From an uncultured Christensenella sp. (lineage in GTDB: Bacteria > Bacillota > Clostridia > Christensenellales > Borkfalkiaceae): a stretch of DNA of 64,000 bases. This document shows, piece by piece, positions 17,970-25,724 of this stretch. Every line of letters begins with the position of its first letter. Position 1 is the stretch's first letter. The notes beneath the pieces are model-generated. The model did not search any database, had not been told where the DNA came from, and saw only the letters and a program-made list of their open reading frames with translations. A program made the translations under genes and the position numbers. The stretch covers positions 253,737 to 317,736 of the forward strand of contig CAJKUC010000002.1 in assembly GCA_905203015.1 (NCBI GenBank). Direction: 5' to 3'.

Positions 17970-18407
17970 TTATTTATGGTACGCAGAGCCCGCGTTAATC
18001 ATGAAAGCGCGGTACACCTGTTCGCACAACACCACGCGCATGAGTTGATGCGGCAACGTCATATCCGAAAAGGACAATCTGCAATCGGCACTTTGTTTCA
18101 CCCTTGCCGCCAGCCCGCACGACGAGCCGATAAGAAAGGTGATCTCTTTTCCCGCGTCCGTCTGTTTTTTAATCAGCGAGGCGAATTTTTCGCTGGAAAG
18201 TTTTTCTCCTTCCACGGCGAGCGCGATCACGTATCCGCGGCAGGCGGCAAGAATTTCATCCGCTTCTTCTTCTATCGAAGATTTTTCGGCAAGTTCCCTG
18301 ATTTCCACGGCGGCGAACCGCGCCAGCCGTTTCGTATACTCCGCCACGGCTTCGCGCCAGAAACTTTCCTTTAATTTTCCCACCGCCACGATCCGGATTT
18401 TCTGCAT
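17970..18407 (-). CDS. rlmH: 23S rRNA pseudouridine1915 N3-methyltransferase RlmH
   Basis: The 145-aa SPOUT-class enzyme methylates pseudouridine 1915 in helix 69 of 23S rRNA. It starts with IRIVAVGKLKE, carries the SAM-knot signature FLIGSSCGL, and ends with the invariant LCEQVYRAF ... AYHK tail. It is slightly shorter than the usual 155-160 aa. GGAGGGT precedes the ATG by six bases. The M14 gene follows in the same frame after a 126-bp gap that contains no stop codon. Confidence 0.95.
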   Translation of the reverse strand: MQKIRIVAVGKLKESFWREAVAEYTKRLARFAAVEIRELAEKSSIEEEADEILAACRGYVIALAVEGEKLSSEKFASLIKKQTDAGKEITFLIGSSCGLAARVKQSADCRLSFSDMTLPHQLMRVVLCEQVYRAFMINAGSAYHK

Positions 18408-18425
18408 CGTTTTACCCTCCGCTTT

Positions 18426-19448
18426 TTACATACCCGAAATCAACGACGAAATCCAATTCAGCGCGCAGACGGCGATACCGAAGAGCGCATACAAAACGAA
18501 GCCTTTCGCATCCGCCTTTTTCTCCTCTTCCGCGGTTACGTTCAGAAGCGTATTTTTTCGCCGATCGTTTTCCTCGTTCGTGCCGTTTTCCTGCGCTCCG
18601 TCGTCGCACCGTTGCTTCCGCTCATCTTTGCGTTTGCCGCCGATTCTTTTATCGACGAAGAGAAGATAGATAAGCGAGCCGACCAGGCAAATTGCCGAAA
18701 CGCACAGAAACACTACGCCGCCCGGGTATTCCGAAATGCCGCAGGCATAGAAAATCACGATTACGGCATTATTCAGAAAGTGCGAAATCACGGTGGGCAC
18801 GATACTGCCGGAACGAAAAACAATCAGAGCGAAACATGCGCCGCAGAGAAACTGATACACCGTCTGCGCGGGATTCTGATGATACAAAGAAAATATTGCC
18901 GCACATATCAAAACCGCCGCCGCGCCGCCGAATTTTTTCAGTCCGTTAAAAAGGATGCCGCGGAAAAACAGTTCTTCGAGGCAGGCGGGCAATACGGCGA
19001 TCACGAAAATCACGGGCAATACGCGCGCGCCTTCCGTAGAGGGAATCGCAATTTCGGAAGGGGTATATCCGAATCTTTCCAGCCACTTCAAAAACAAACC
19101 GTTTAAAGAAGAAAGCGAAAGCAGCCCGAATTGCAGAATCACCGCAAGCACGATATACAAAAGCGTCGGTTTGCCCGCCGTCTCTTTGAAAGAACGTTTT
19201 TTATCGGAAAAATACAATCCCGCCGTAATCGCAAAAGAAAGTTGCGGCAGCAAAAAAGAGAAGTACCGCCACCAATCCGTTTCGGTATAGCCCTCTTTCA
19301 TCGCGCCGCACAGACGAAAAACGATTAAAAACAGTATCGAAAGCAGGAACGACGCCCCGATCGCCACGGAAAACGCCAGTCCCGAAGATTTTTCTTCGTT
19401 CCGCCCGACGAACGGATTGAACGTTTTTTTGAAATCAGTGTGTTTCAT
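18426..19448 (-). CDS. CPBP-family intramembrane metalloprotease
   Basis: The 340-aa multi-pass membrane protein has the CPBP (CAAX-protease-like) motifs EELFFRG (EE at 158-159), FSLYHQ, and SHFLNNAV, which form the metal-binding active site in the membrane. Eight or so hydrophobic segments are visible; a charged loop rich in Asn, Glu and Lys precedes the last one near the C terminus. It probably cleaves a membrane peptide or prenylated substrate; the substrate is unknown. The ATG at 19448 lies six bases after a TATAAT box with no Shine-Dalgarno sequence, so the mRNA may be leaderless. Confidence 0.85.
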   Translation of the reverse strand: MKHTDFKKTFNPFVGRNEEKSSGLAFSVAIGASFLLSILFLIVFRLCGAMKEGYTETDWWRYFSFLLPQLSFAITAGLYFSDKKRSFKETAGKPTLLYIVLAVILQFGLLSLSSLNGLFLKWLERFGYTPSEIAIPSTEGARVLPVIFVIAVLPACLEELFFRGILFNGLKKFGGAAAVLICAAIFSLYHQNPAQTVYQFLCGACFALIVFRSGSIVPTVISHFLNNAVIVIFYACGISEYPGGVVFLCVSAICLVGSLIYLLFVDKRIGGKRKDERKQRCDDGAQENGTNEENDRRKNTLLNVTAEEEKKADAKGFVLYALFGIAVCALNWISSLISGM

Positions 19449-19454
19449 AAACAC

Positions 19455-19483
19455 ATTATAGCAAATTTTTCGTATTTAGAAAA
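19455..19483 (-). promoter_or_regulatory. Promoter abutting the CPBP gene (leaderless geometry)
   Basis: TTTTCT, 17 bases, TATAAT on the minus strand. Only six bases (GTGTTT) separate the -10 box from the ATG, so transcription should begin at or beside the start codon. Confidence 0.65.
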
Positions 19484-19576
19484 GCGAAACGGGCGGGGCA
19501 AAGGCAAAAATCGGAAGAACCCTTAAAAAATTCTTTCCGCAAAAAAAGGATTTTTGCTTTTCTCTTCCGTTTCGGC

Positions 19577-19605
19577 TTGTCTTTCCCCGTTTTATATGTT
19601 ATAAT
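19577..19605 (+). promoter_or_regulatory. Sigma-A promoter of the MFS transporter
   Basis: TTGTCT, 17 bases, TATAAT. The leader contains a GGCTTTC/GAAAGCC inverted repeat without a T run, and a CGGAG ribosome site follows. Confidence 0.75.
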
Positions 19606-19683
19606 AAGTGAACCTGAAAAGGCAGGCTTTCCGCATCTTTTCTCGCGAAAGCCGCGCCTTTTGAAAACGGAGCGTTTTTTATC

Positions 19684-21009
19684 ATGTCTTCTGAAAAATT
19701 ACGGCAAAAATCTTATCGCGGCACGATCACCGCATGCTTTTTCGGCTATGTGGTGCAATCCGTGGTGAATACGTTCGTGCCCCTTTTATTTCTCACCTTT
19801 CAGAGCGAATACGGCATTCCGCTTGCCAAAATCACCATGCTCGTTACGATCAATTTTTTCCTGCAACTTTGCATCGATCTCGCCTCGGCGTTTTTCGTGG
19901 AAAAAATCGGTTACCGCGCCTGCGCCGTGCTTGCGAACTCCTTCGCCGCGGTGGGGCTGATTCTGCTTACGATCCTTCCGAAAGCGCTGCCCGATCCGTT
20001 CGTCGGATTGCTTCTTTCCGTATTTGTGTACGCGATCGGCGGCGGGCTTCTGGAAGTGGTGATCAGCCCGATCGTGGAAGCGTGCCCCAGCGAGCACAAA
20101 GCAAAAACAATGAGTCTCCTGCACTCCTTTTATTGCTGGGGAAGCGTGGCGGTGGTGTGTATTTCCACGTTGTTCTTCTCGCTTGCGGGAACGGAAAAAT
20201 GGAAAATTCTTTCTCTCTGCTGGGCGATTCTGCCGATCGCCAACGCGATTCTGTTCCTTTTCGTGCCCATCGTCTCCCTCACGGAAGAGGGCGAAACGGC
20301 TCTTAAAGTGCCGCAACTATTGAAAAAGAAATCGTTCTGGCTTTTTTTCCTTCTGATTTTGTGCGCGGGTGCGGCGGAAGCGGCGATCGTGCAATGGTCG
20401 TCGGCATTTGCCGAAAAAGGTCTCGGCGTATCAAAAACGACGGGAGACCTTGCGGGCCCCGCGCTATTTTCCGTAACGATGGGGCTCAGCCGCCTTCTCT
20501 ACGGAAAATTCGGCGATAAAACCGATCTGAAAAAAATCATGACGATCAGCGGCGTGCTGTGCGTGATCTCTTATCTTATCATGGCGTTTTCTTCTGCTGC
20601 AGCGTTCGCCCTTTTCGGCATGGCGCTCTGCGGCTTTTCCGTGGGCATCATGTGGCCGGGAACGTACAGTATGGCGGCGGAAAACATCAGAGGCGGAGGC
20701 GGCGCGATGTTTGCCCTTCTCGCCCTCGGCGGAGACATCGGCTGCACGAGCGGCCCCTCCGTAGTGGGCTTCGTTTCCGATCTGTTCGGCGAAAATTTCA
20801 AAATCGGGATTCTCTTCGCCTCGTTTTTCCCCGTTCTTCTCACCGTGCTTCTGCTCGGCGTGCGAAAACGCAATCGCGGCGCGCTTTCCGAAAATGCGGA
20901 ACCGGAGTCAGACGAAACAAAGACGAACGAAACGGACGCCGTTTTCGCAGAAACCGAAACAAACGCTTTGGCGCAAACGCCGTCGCAAGATAAAAAAGAT
21001 CGGGATTAA
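19684..21009 (+). CDS. Major facilitator superfamily transporter
   Basis: The 441-aa protein has twelve predicted membrane segments in two halves joined by a loop near residue 200 (TEEGETALKVPQLLKKKSFW). The typical MFS loop motif between helices 2 and 3 appears as VEKIGYRACAV, and again after helix 8 as YGKFGDKTDLKKI. The C-terminal 45 residues are hydrophilic and acidic. The overall pattern fits a sugar or metabolite exporter/importer, but the substrate cannot be named. It is monocistronic, between its own promoter and a strong bidirectional terminator. Confidence 0.87.
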   Translation: MSSEKLRQKSYRGTITACFFGYVVQSVVNTFVPLLFLTFQSEYGIPLAKITMLVTINFFLQLCIDLASAFFVEKIGYRACAVLANSFAAVGLILLTILPKALPDPFVGLLLSVFVYAIGGGLLEVVISPIVEACPSEHKAKTMSLLHSFYCWGSVAVVCISTLFFSLAGTEKWKILSLCWAILPIANAILFLFVPIVSLTEEGETALKVPQLLKKKSFWLFFLLILCAGAAEAAIVQWSSAFAEKGLGVSKTTGDLAGPALFSVTMGLSRLLYGKFGDKTDLKKIMTISGVLCVISYLIMAFSSAAAFALFGMALCGFSVGIMWPGTYSMAAENIRGGGGAMFALLALGGDIGCTSGPSVVGFVSDLFGENFKIGILFASFFPVLLTVLLLGVRKRNRGALSENAEPESDETKTNETDAVFAETETNALAQTPSQDKKDRD

Positions 21010-21030
21010 CCGCCCGATACGGGAATATAA

Positions 21031-21074
21031 AAAGCAGCCGCCTCTTTGTAACAAAGCAAAGAGGCGGCTGCTTT
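21031..21074. terminator. Bidirectional terminator between the MFS gene and sigF
   Basis: A perfect 18-bp inverted repeat (AAAGCAGCCGCCTCTTTG and its complement) with an eight-base loop lies one base beyond the sigF stop codon and serves the convergent genes on both sides. Confidence 0.9.
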
Positions 21075-21075
21075 C

Positions 21076-21801
21076 TCACGAAGAAAAGCGATCTTTGAAA
21101 TCGCGCAGAATACGGCTTTCTATCCGCGAGATCTGCACCTGAGAAACGCCCACCGTTTCCGCCACTTCACTCTGCGTCATATCGCGGAAATAACGAAGAA
21201 AAATAATCTTCCGATCGCGTTCGGAAAGCGTTTCCATCGCCGTTTTCAAAAGCAGTTTGTCCAGCATTTCCTCTTCGCCCTCGCCCGAGGCAAGCGTTTC
21301 CATCAGCGTTCTTCCGCCCTCTTCCCCCTCGTTGCTTTCGCTTTGCAGAGAAAGCGGCATGCGCGAAGAGCCCATCATAAACACCACTTCGCTCTCTTCC
21401 ATCGAAAAAGCGGCGGCGATTTCGGAAAGCGCGGGTTTTCTGCCGTTTTTCACGGAAAACTCGGCGACGTAGCCGTTGATCTCCTTTGCCGTCTGTTTGA
21501 TCGCGCGGGATACTTTCACGCTGCCGTCGTCGCGCATGAAACGTTTGATCTCCCCCGCGATCATCGGCACGGCGTACGTGGAAAATTTCACCTCGAATTT
21601 TTCGTCGAAGCCCGCAATCGCTTTCAGAAAGCCCATACAGGCAAGTTGAAAAAGATCGTCGTATTCCACGCCCTTATTCAGATAGCGTTTCACGATACAT
21701 TTGATCAGCGATACGTTTTCGGAAATCAGCGTTTCTTTCGCCGCGTTATCGCCCGCCTTCGCTTTTTTCAGATATTCGCCCGTCTGTTCGTCATTCAGCA
21801 T
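21076..21801 (-). CDS. sigF: Forespore RNA polymerase sigma factor SigF
   Basis: The 241-aa sigma-70 family protein has region 2 (VEYDDLFQLACMGFLKAI and FSTYAVPMIAGEIKRFMRD), region 3 (ALSEIAAAFSMEESEV), and region 4 (MTQSEVAETVGVSQVQISR). Its place as the third gene after spoIIAA and spoIIAB identifies it as SigF, which switches on forespore genes after septation. The start overlaps the end of spoIIAB by 11 bp and uses AGGGG as ribosome site, so translation is coupled. SpoIIAB should hold it inactive until SpoIIAA is dephosphorylated. Confidence 0.93.
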   Translation of the reverse strand: MLNDEQTGEYLKKAKAGDNAAKETLISENVSLIKCIVKRYLNKGVEYDDLFQLACMGFLKAIAGFDEKFEVKFSTYAVPMIAGEIKRFMRDDGSVKVSRAIKQTAKEINGYVAEFSVKNGRKPALSEIAAAFSMEESEVVFMMGSSRMPLSLQSESNEGEEGGRTLMETLASGEGEEEMLDKLLLKTAMETLSERDRKIIFLRYFRDMTQSEVAETVGVSQVQISRIESRILRDFKDRFSS

Positions 21802-22246
21802 TATCCCCTGCCTTTTTGCCGAATTTCTTTTTCATTCTCACCACCGTGCCGCCGCCCGCTTTGCTCTCCACTTCGCAGCCGTCGGTGAACGTCTGCATGA
21901 TCGTGAAGCCCATTCCCGAACGCTCGGCATTTTCCGAAGTGGTGAAAAACGGTTGCAACGCCGCGCCGACGTCTTCTATTCCGCAACCCGTATCGGCAAT
22001 TTCGATATGTAAAACGCCGTTTTCTTTATCCGCTTCGCAGGTGATTTCGATATAATTTTCTTCCTTTTCTTCTCCTTTGTACGCGTGCACCACGCAATTC
22101 GTCACCGCTTCCGACACCGCCGTTTTCACGTCGGAAATTTCGTCCATCGTGGGATCGAGAAAAGAGGCGAACGCCGCCACCGCGCTCCGCGCGAATCCCT
22201 CGTTTTCTCCGATCGCAGATATTTTCAGAATCATTCTGTTTTTCAT
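21791..22246 (-). CDS. spoIIAB: Anti-sigma F factor and serine kinase SpoIIAB
   Basis: The 151-aa GHKL-type kinase binds SigF and phosphorylates SpoIIAA. The ATP site shows the N box EAVTNCVVHAYKG, the G1 box IADTGCGI, and the G2-type GMGFTIMQTF. It overlaps spoIIAA by 4 bp and sigF by 11 bp, the classic compact tricistronic arrangement. The C terminus is a short polar tail. Length fits the family (about 140-150 aa). Confidence 0.95.
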   Translation of the reverse strand: MKNRMILKISAIGENEGFARSAVAAFASFLDPTMDEISDVKTAVSEAVTNCVVHAYKGEEKEENYIEITCEADKENGVLHIEIADTGCGIEDVGAALQPFFTTSENAERSGMGFTIMQTFTDGCEVESKAGGGTVVRMKKKFGKKAGDNAE

Positions 22247-22638
22247 TTTCTCCGCCCTCCGTCGCCGTAATTTCCGCCGCGTTTTCCGCTTTCCGAATAT
22301 GCATATTCCGCCCCGGAACCGCCGCCCGCGCCGATTTTCGGCACGACGGTGTATAAGCCCGAAAGCGAAAGCACTTTATCCGCTTCGCTGCCCACGTCGC
22401 TGAAATATGCGGGAATCGAATAGGAAGCGAGTTTTTTATACCTTCCTATAAAAAAACCTATCCCCGTAGAATCCATAAAAGTGATATTCGTAAGATGAAA
22501 CACCGCGCTTTGCGCCGAAGCGTTGTCGTCCACGAAGGCATCGATCCTCCGCCGCACGTTTTTCGCCGCGTATTCGTCCAGTTCTCCGTCGAAATAAAAA
22601 TGCAGCACGTCGTTTTTTCTTGTTGCCGACACTTTCAT
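22243..22638 (-). CDS. spoIIAA: Anti-anti-sigma F factor SpoIIAA
   Basis: The STAS-domain protein of 131 aa has the phosphorylation motif MDSTGIG, with Ser57 at the position of the Bacillus phosphoserine (there MDSSGIG). The start was taken as the second ATG (MKVSATRK) because GGAGG is seven bases upstream; the first ATG sits directly against the ribosome site. Unusually, residues 100-131 form a Gly/Ser-rich tail beyond the STAS fold (GAGGGSGAEYAYSESG), absent in the short Bacillus protein. First gene of the sigF operon. A TATAAT box lies about 50 bases upstream, but no clear sigma-H -35 element was identified. Confidence 0.92.
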   Translation of the reverse strand: MKVSATRKNDVLHFYFDGELDEYAAKNVRRRIDAFVDDNASAQSAVFHLTNITFMDSTGIGFFIGRYKKLASYSIPAYFSDVGSEADKVLSLSGLYTVVPKIGAGGGSGAEYAYSESGKRGGNYGDGGRRK

Positions 22639-22855
22639 CGCCATTCCTCCTTTTTCGCCGCTCTTGATTTCTTCGCTTTGCTTTTCGCATTATACCGCAA
22701 CAAACCGGGTAATATTTTGCGTTTTTTTGTCGTTTTACGGAAAATCCCGTCGGAAACGCCGTATTTAGCGCAGATCCGTATTTTCGGCAGAAGCAGGCGG
22801 GCAAAACCGACAAAACGGACATAAAGCGGCACGAAAAAATTTTTTTTTCAAAACG

Positions 22856-22885
22856 TTGACAAACGCGATTTTGCCGTGATATAAT
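22856..22885 (+). promoter_or_regulatory. Sigma-A promoter of the flotillin gene
   Basis: TTGACA, 18 bases, TATAAT, with a short leader and a GGAGGT ribosome site before the start. Confidence 0.85.
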
Positions 22886-22936
22886 GAATACAGAAACAGT
22901 CGGATCGGAAAGATCCGCAAACGGAGGTACACTATC

Positions 22937-24403
22937 ATGCCCGAATGGGGTGTTGCGATCATCGTCGTTGCAGCAGTCATCGTTTTATTTCTTCTTTCAG
23001 GCTATATCAAAGCCCCGCCCGATACGGCGTATATCATCACGGGGCTCGGGAAACGCCGTATTCTCATCGGTAAAGCGGGTATCCGTATCCCCTTTATCGA
23101 ACGGCTCGACAAACTTTCTCTGCGCGTGATGCAGGTGGACGTAAAAACGAGCGAAGCCGTTCCCACGAACGAATTTATCAACGTCACCGTAGACGGCGTG
23201 GCGAACATCAAGATTTCTTCCGATCCCGAACTGCTGGCTAAAGCGGCGGAAGCGCTGCTGAACATGGATCAGCAGGAACTCATCGCCCTCGTTACGCAGG
23301 TGCTGGAAGGCAATATGCGCGAAATCGTAGGCTCTGTGGGATTGAAAGAAATGGTGCAGGATCGCCAGGGCGTAGCGAAAAAAATTACGGAAAACGTCGT
23401 GCCCGATATGGAAAAACTGGGCATCGAAGTGGTGAATTTCAACATTCAGAACTTCAAGGACGGCGCGGGAACGATCGAAAACATGGGTATCGACAACGTG
23501 GAACAGATCCGCAAAAACGCCCAGATCGCCAAAGCAAACGCCCAGCGCGACATAGCGATCGCTTCCTCTCAGGCGCAGGAACAGGCAAACGCCGTGAAAG
23601 TGGAAGCGGATAAAAAGATCGCCGAACAGAACGCCGAACTCGCCGTTCAGCAGGCGGAAATGCAGATCCGCGCCGATTCCAAAAAAGCGGAAGCGGACGC
23701 CGCTTATTCCATTCAGCAGGAAAACCAGCGCAAGACGATCGAAATCGCGAAAGCGGACGCGGACATCGCGCGCAGAGAAAAAGAAGCGGAAATCGCGCAG
23801 GCGGAAATCGCCGTAAAGGAAAAGCAACTCGACGCGGAAATCAGAAAACAGGCGGACGCGGAAAATTATCGTATCGCGAAAGAAGCGGAAGCGGAACTCA
23901 CCCGCCGTCAGCGCGAAGCGGACGCGAAGAAATACGAGGCGATACAGGAAGCCGAAGCGAAAAAAGCGCAGGCGGAAGCCGTACGCTTCGCCATGGAACA
24001 GGAAGCGGAAGGCATTAAAGCGAAAGGCCTCGCAGAAGCCCTCGCGATAGAAAAGAAAGCGGAAGCGCAGAAGCGCATGGGCGAAGCCTCCGTAATCGAA
24101 ATGTATCTGCAAGCCCTGCCCGCAATCGTGAAAAACGCGGCGGATCCCCTCTCGCAGACGAAAAAAATCGTTATGTACGGCGACGGCAACGCCACGAAAG
24201 TGGTGAAGGACGTGATGCACTCCGCGAATCAGGTGGTGGACGGCGTGAAAGAGGCTACGGGAATCGACCTCGCCTCTCTGATCACTTCGATCGGCGCGGG
24301 AAAAATCGCGGCGAAAAACGCCGTGGCGGATATGCGCCCCGCGCCTTCCGGCGAAGCGGCTTCGGAAGCGGCGATCGCCGACGCAGAAGAGAAAAAACAA
24401 TAA
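22937..24403 (+). CDS. floA/floT-like: Flotillin-like SPFH-domain membrane scaffold protein
   Basis: The 488-aa protein organises functional membrane microdomains. One N-terminal membrane segment (about 5-22) is followed by the SPFH/Band 7 domain (about 30-200), then a long coiled coil of Ala/Glu/Lys repeats (about 205-400), which is the flotillin domain driving oligomers. The C-terminal 90 residues contain PLSQTKKIVMYGDGN, typical of flotillins, and an Ala-rich end. In Bacillus FloT is paired with an NfeD protein; here the next gene is a different small membrane protein. It has a consensus promoter and a strong ribosome site. Confidence 0.93.
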   Translation: MPEWGVAIIVVAAVIVLFLLSGYIKAPPDTAYIITGLGKRRILIGKAGIRIPFIERLDKLSLRVMQVDVKTSEAVPTNEFINVTVDGVANIKISSDPELLAKAAEALLNMDQQELIALVTQVLEGNMREIVGSVGLKEMVQDRQGVAKKITENVVPDMEKLGIEVVNFNIQNFKDGAGTIENMGIDNVEQIRKNAQIAKANAQRDIAIASSQAQEQANAVKVEADKKIAEQNAELAVQQAEMQIRADSKKAEADAAYSIQQENQRKTIEIAKADADIARREKEAEIAQAEIAVKEKQLDAEIRKQADAENYRIAKEAEAELTRRQREADAKKYEAIQEAEAKKAQAEAVRFAMEQEAEGIKAKGLAEALAIEKKAEAQKRMGEASVIEMYLQALPAIVKNAADPLSQTKKIVMYGDGNATKVVKDVMHSANQVVDGVKEATGIDLASLITSIGAGKIAAKNAVADMRPAPSGEAASEAAIADAEEKKQ

Positions 24404-24462
24404 ATTAACGTAAACAACGGCTTGACGGCAAACGAAAAGCCGAAATCAAAGGAGAATTTATT

Positions 24463-24870
24463 ATGAAAAAAATCGGTAAAAAAACAGGCACGCTCGTTCT
24501 GTGGGCAAGCGCATACGTCAATCTTATCGTTTTCGCCCTTTGCGGCGGATACGTATGGCTGAAATCGGATGACGAGTATCTGAAAAACGAAACGAAAAAG
24601 GCGTTGATCGTTTCGCTTGTTTTCGTTGCGATCGGCGCGATACAAACGCTGTTCGGCCAATGCTACGCGTTATTCGGCGTTTCTTATTCTTCCGATATTT
24701 ATCGCCTGCATCAGATCGTGGGATACGTGATTTCCGCGGCGAAGGTGATCGTATGCGCCGTGTTCGCGCTTCTCGGCTTCCTCGGCGCGGATTCTTCCGC
24801 CGAAGAGAAAACGCAGACGAACGAAAAAGAAAACAACGACGAAAGCGAATCTTCCGAAAAAGAAGATTGA
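24463..24870 (+). CDS. Small membrane protein in the flotillin operon
   Basis: The 135-aa protein has three hydrophobic segments, at about 10-33, 45-65 and 85-108, and a charged acidic tail of about 25 residues (repeats of Glu, Asn, Lys). It starts 60 bp after the flotillin gene with an AAAGGAG site, and a terminator follows, so the two form one unit. The family is not recognised with confidence; the layout loosely recalls DUF4870-type proteins. Inference: a partner or client of the flotillin scaffold. Confidence 0.7.
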   Translation: MKKIGKKTGTLVLWASAYVNLIVFALCGGYVWLKSDDEYLKNETKKALIVSLVFVAIGAIQTLFGQCYALFGVSYSSDIYRLHQIVGYVISAAKVIVCAVFALLGFLGADSSAEEKTQTNEKENNDESESSEKED

Positions 24871-24904
24871 TTTAAAAAACGATTGAAATCGCACGTCACG
24901 CATA

Positions 24905-24955
24905 AGGGGAAAACGGCAACGAATCCGTTTTCCCCTCTTATTATAAAATTTTTTT
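24905..24955 (+). terminator. Terminator of the flotillin operon
   Basis: A perfect 12-bp stem AGGGGAAAACGG/CCGTTTTCCCCT followed by an AT-rich stretch ending in seven T. Confidence 0.85.
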
Positions 24956-24985
24956 AAAAGATTCCGTAAAGAACGCAAAAATCAC

Positions 24986-25014
24986 TTGACAAGAAAGGAA
25001 AAATAAGTTATTAT
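24986..25014 (+). promoter_or_regulatory. Sigma-A promoter of the tRNA cluster
   Basis: TTGACA, 17 bases, TATTAT, about 45 bases upstream of tRNA-Met. Confidence 0.8.
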
Positions 25015-25057
25015 ATACAAGCGTTTTGTAAGAGACGTGTGCGAAACGGGCAAGCGA

Positions 25058-25133
25058 GGGCCTTTAGCTCAGTGGTCAGAGCTGTCGGCTCATAACCGAT
25101 TGGTCCGCGGTTCGAATCCGTGAAGGCCCACCA
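25058..25133 (+). tRNA. tRNA-Met (CAT)
   Basis: A full cloverleaf with 7-bp acceptor stem GGGCCTT/AAGGCCC, anticodon CAT, T-loop TTCGAAT and encoded CCA. The GG-start and base-paired first position fit an elongator Met tRNA rather than an initiator. First of four tRNAs. Confidence 0.94.
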
Positions 25134-25162
25134 AATATCGCTGAACGTTTTAAAATGAATAC

Positions 25163-25239
25163 GGCCCAATAGCTCAGTTGGTTAGAGCGCCAGCCTGTCA
25201 CGCTGGAGGTCACGAGTTCGAGCCTCGTTTGGGTCGCCA
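25163..25239 (+). tRNA. tRNA-Asp (GTC)
   Basis: Acceptor stem GGCCCAA/TTGGGTC, anticodon GTC, discriminator G, encoded CCA. The G discriminator is the normal identity element for Asp. After it, a long imperfect inverted repeat (CTCGTTTTCCGG ... GGGAAACGAG) separates it from tRNA-Phe and may guide processing. Confidence 0.95.
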
Positions 25240-25317
25240 TTTTTTTACTCGTTTTCCGGTTGAGAAGTAGTATTTTAATACGAAAGATGACCGGTCGGGA
25301 AACGAGAAAAAAATCCT

Positions 25318-25393
25318 GCCTCGATAGCTCAGTCGGTAGAGCAAGGGACTGAAAATCCCTCTGTCGGCGGTTCGATTCCACCTTGAGGCACCA
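25318..25393 (+). tRNA. tRNA-Phe (GAA)
   Basis: Acceptor stem GCCTCGA/TTGAGGC, anticodon GAA, encoded CCA. The T stem GGCGG/CCACC contains a C-A mismatch at its centre, which is unusual. Confidence 0.94.
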
Positions 25394-25448
25394 CCCTTTA
25401 CGCCGACAAGTTACGCTGATTCCGCGAAACAAAAAGGCGTAGAGAATC

Positions 25449-25533
25449 GGACAGATTCCAGAGCGGCCAAATGGATCAGACTGTAAATCTGACGTCTTCG
25501 ACTTCGGTGGTTCGAATCCACCTCTGTCCACCA
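25449..25533 (+). tRNA. tRNA-Tyr (GTA)
   Basis: Acceptor stem GGACAGA/TCTGTCC, anticodon GTA, a long variable arm as in all bacterial Tyr tRNAs, encoded CCA. Last tRNA before a terminator. Confidence 0.95.
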
Positions 25534-25536
25534 TAA

Positions 25537-25584
25537 GGAACCTAAAACGAACTACTTAAATGTAGCGTTTCGGGTTCTTTTTTT
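25537..25584 (+). terminator. Terminator of the tRNA cluster
   Basis: GGAACC/GGGTTC with inner AACG/CGTT and CTAC/GTAG pairs, followed by seven T. Confidence 0.8.
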
Positions 25585-25672
25585 GTGCTATTTTGTTTTT
25601 TCGTCTTGTATATGCGTTTTACGCCCTGAAAGGCGGTTACTTACGGTGCTACGGAATATTCCGACGTAAGCG

Positions 25673-25705
25673 AAACGGCGACGGGAAAATTGCCCGTCGC
25701 CGTTT
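25673..25705. terminator. Inverted repeat ending the glycan operon
   Basis: A perfect 13-bp stem AAACGGCGACGGG/CCCGTCGCCGTTT with a seven-base loop lies 20 bp beyond the stop codon of the last operon gene. The downstream side on the minus strand is not T-rich, so it may act by stabilising the 3' end as much as by terminating. Confidence 0.6.
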
Positions 25706-25724
25706 TCTGCTTTTCGTCGATTTT

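Noticed and set aside
25240..25317. Terminator between tRNA-Asp and tRNA-Phe
   Set aside because: The inverted repeat is followed by A residues on the transcribed strand, so termination on the plus strand is unlikely; it is probably a processing structure.
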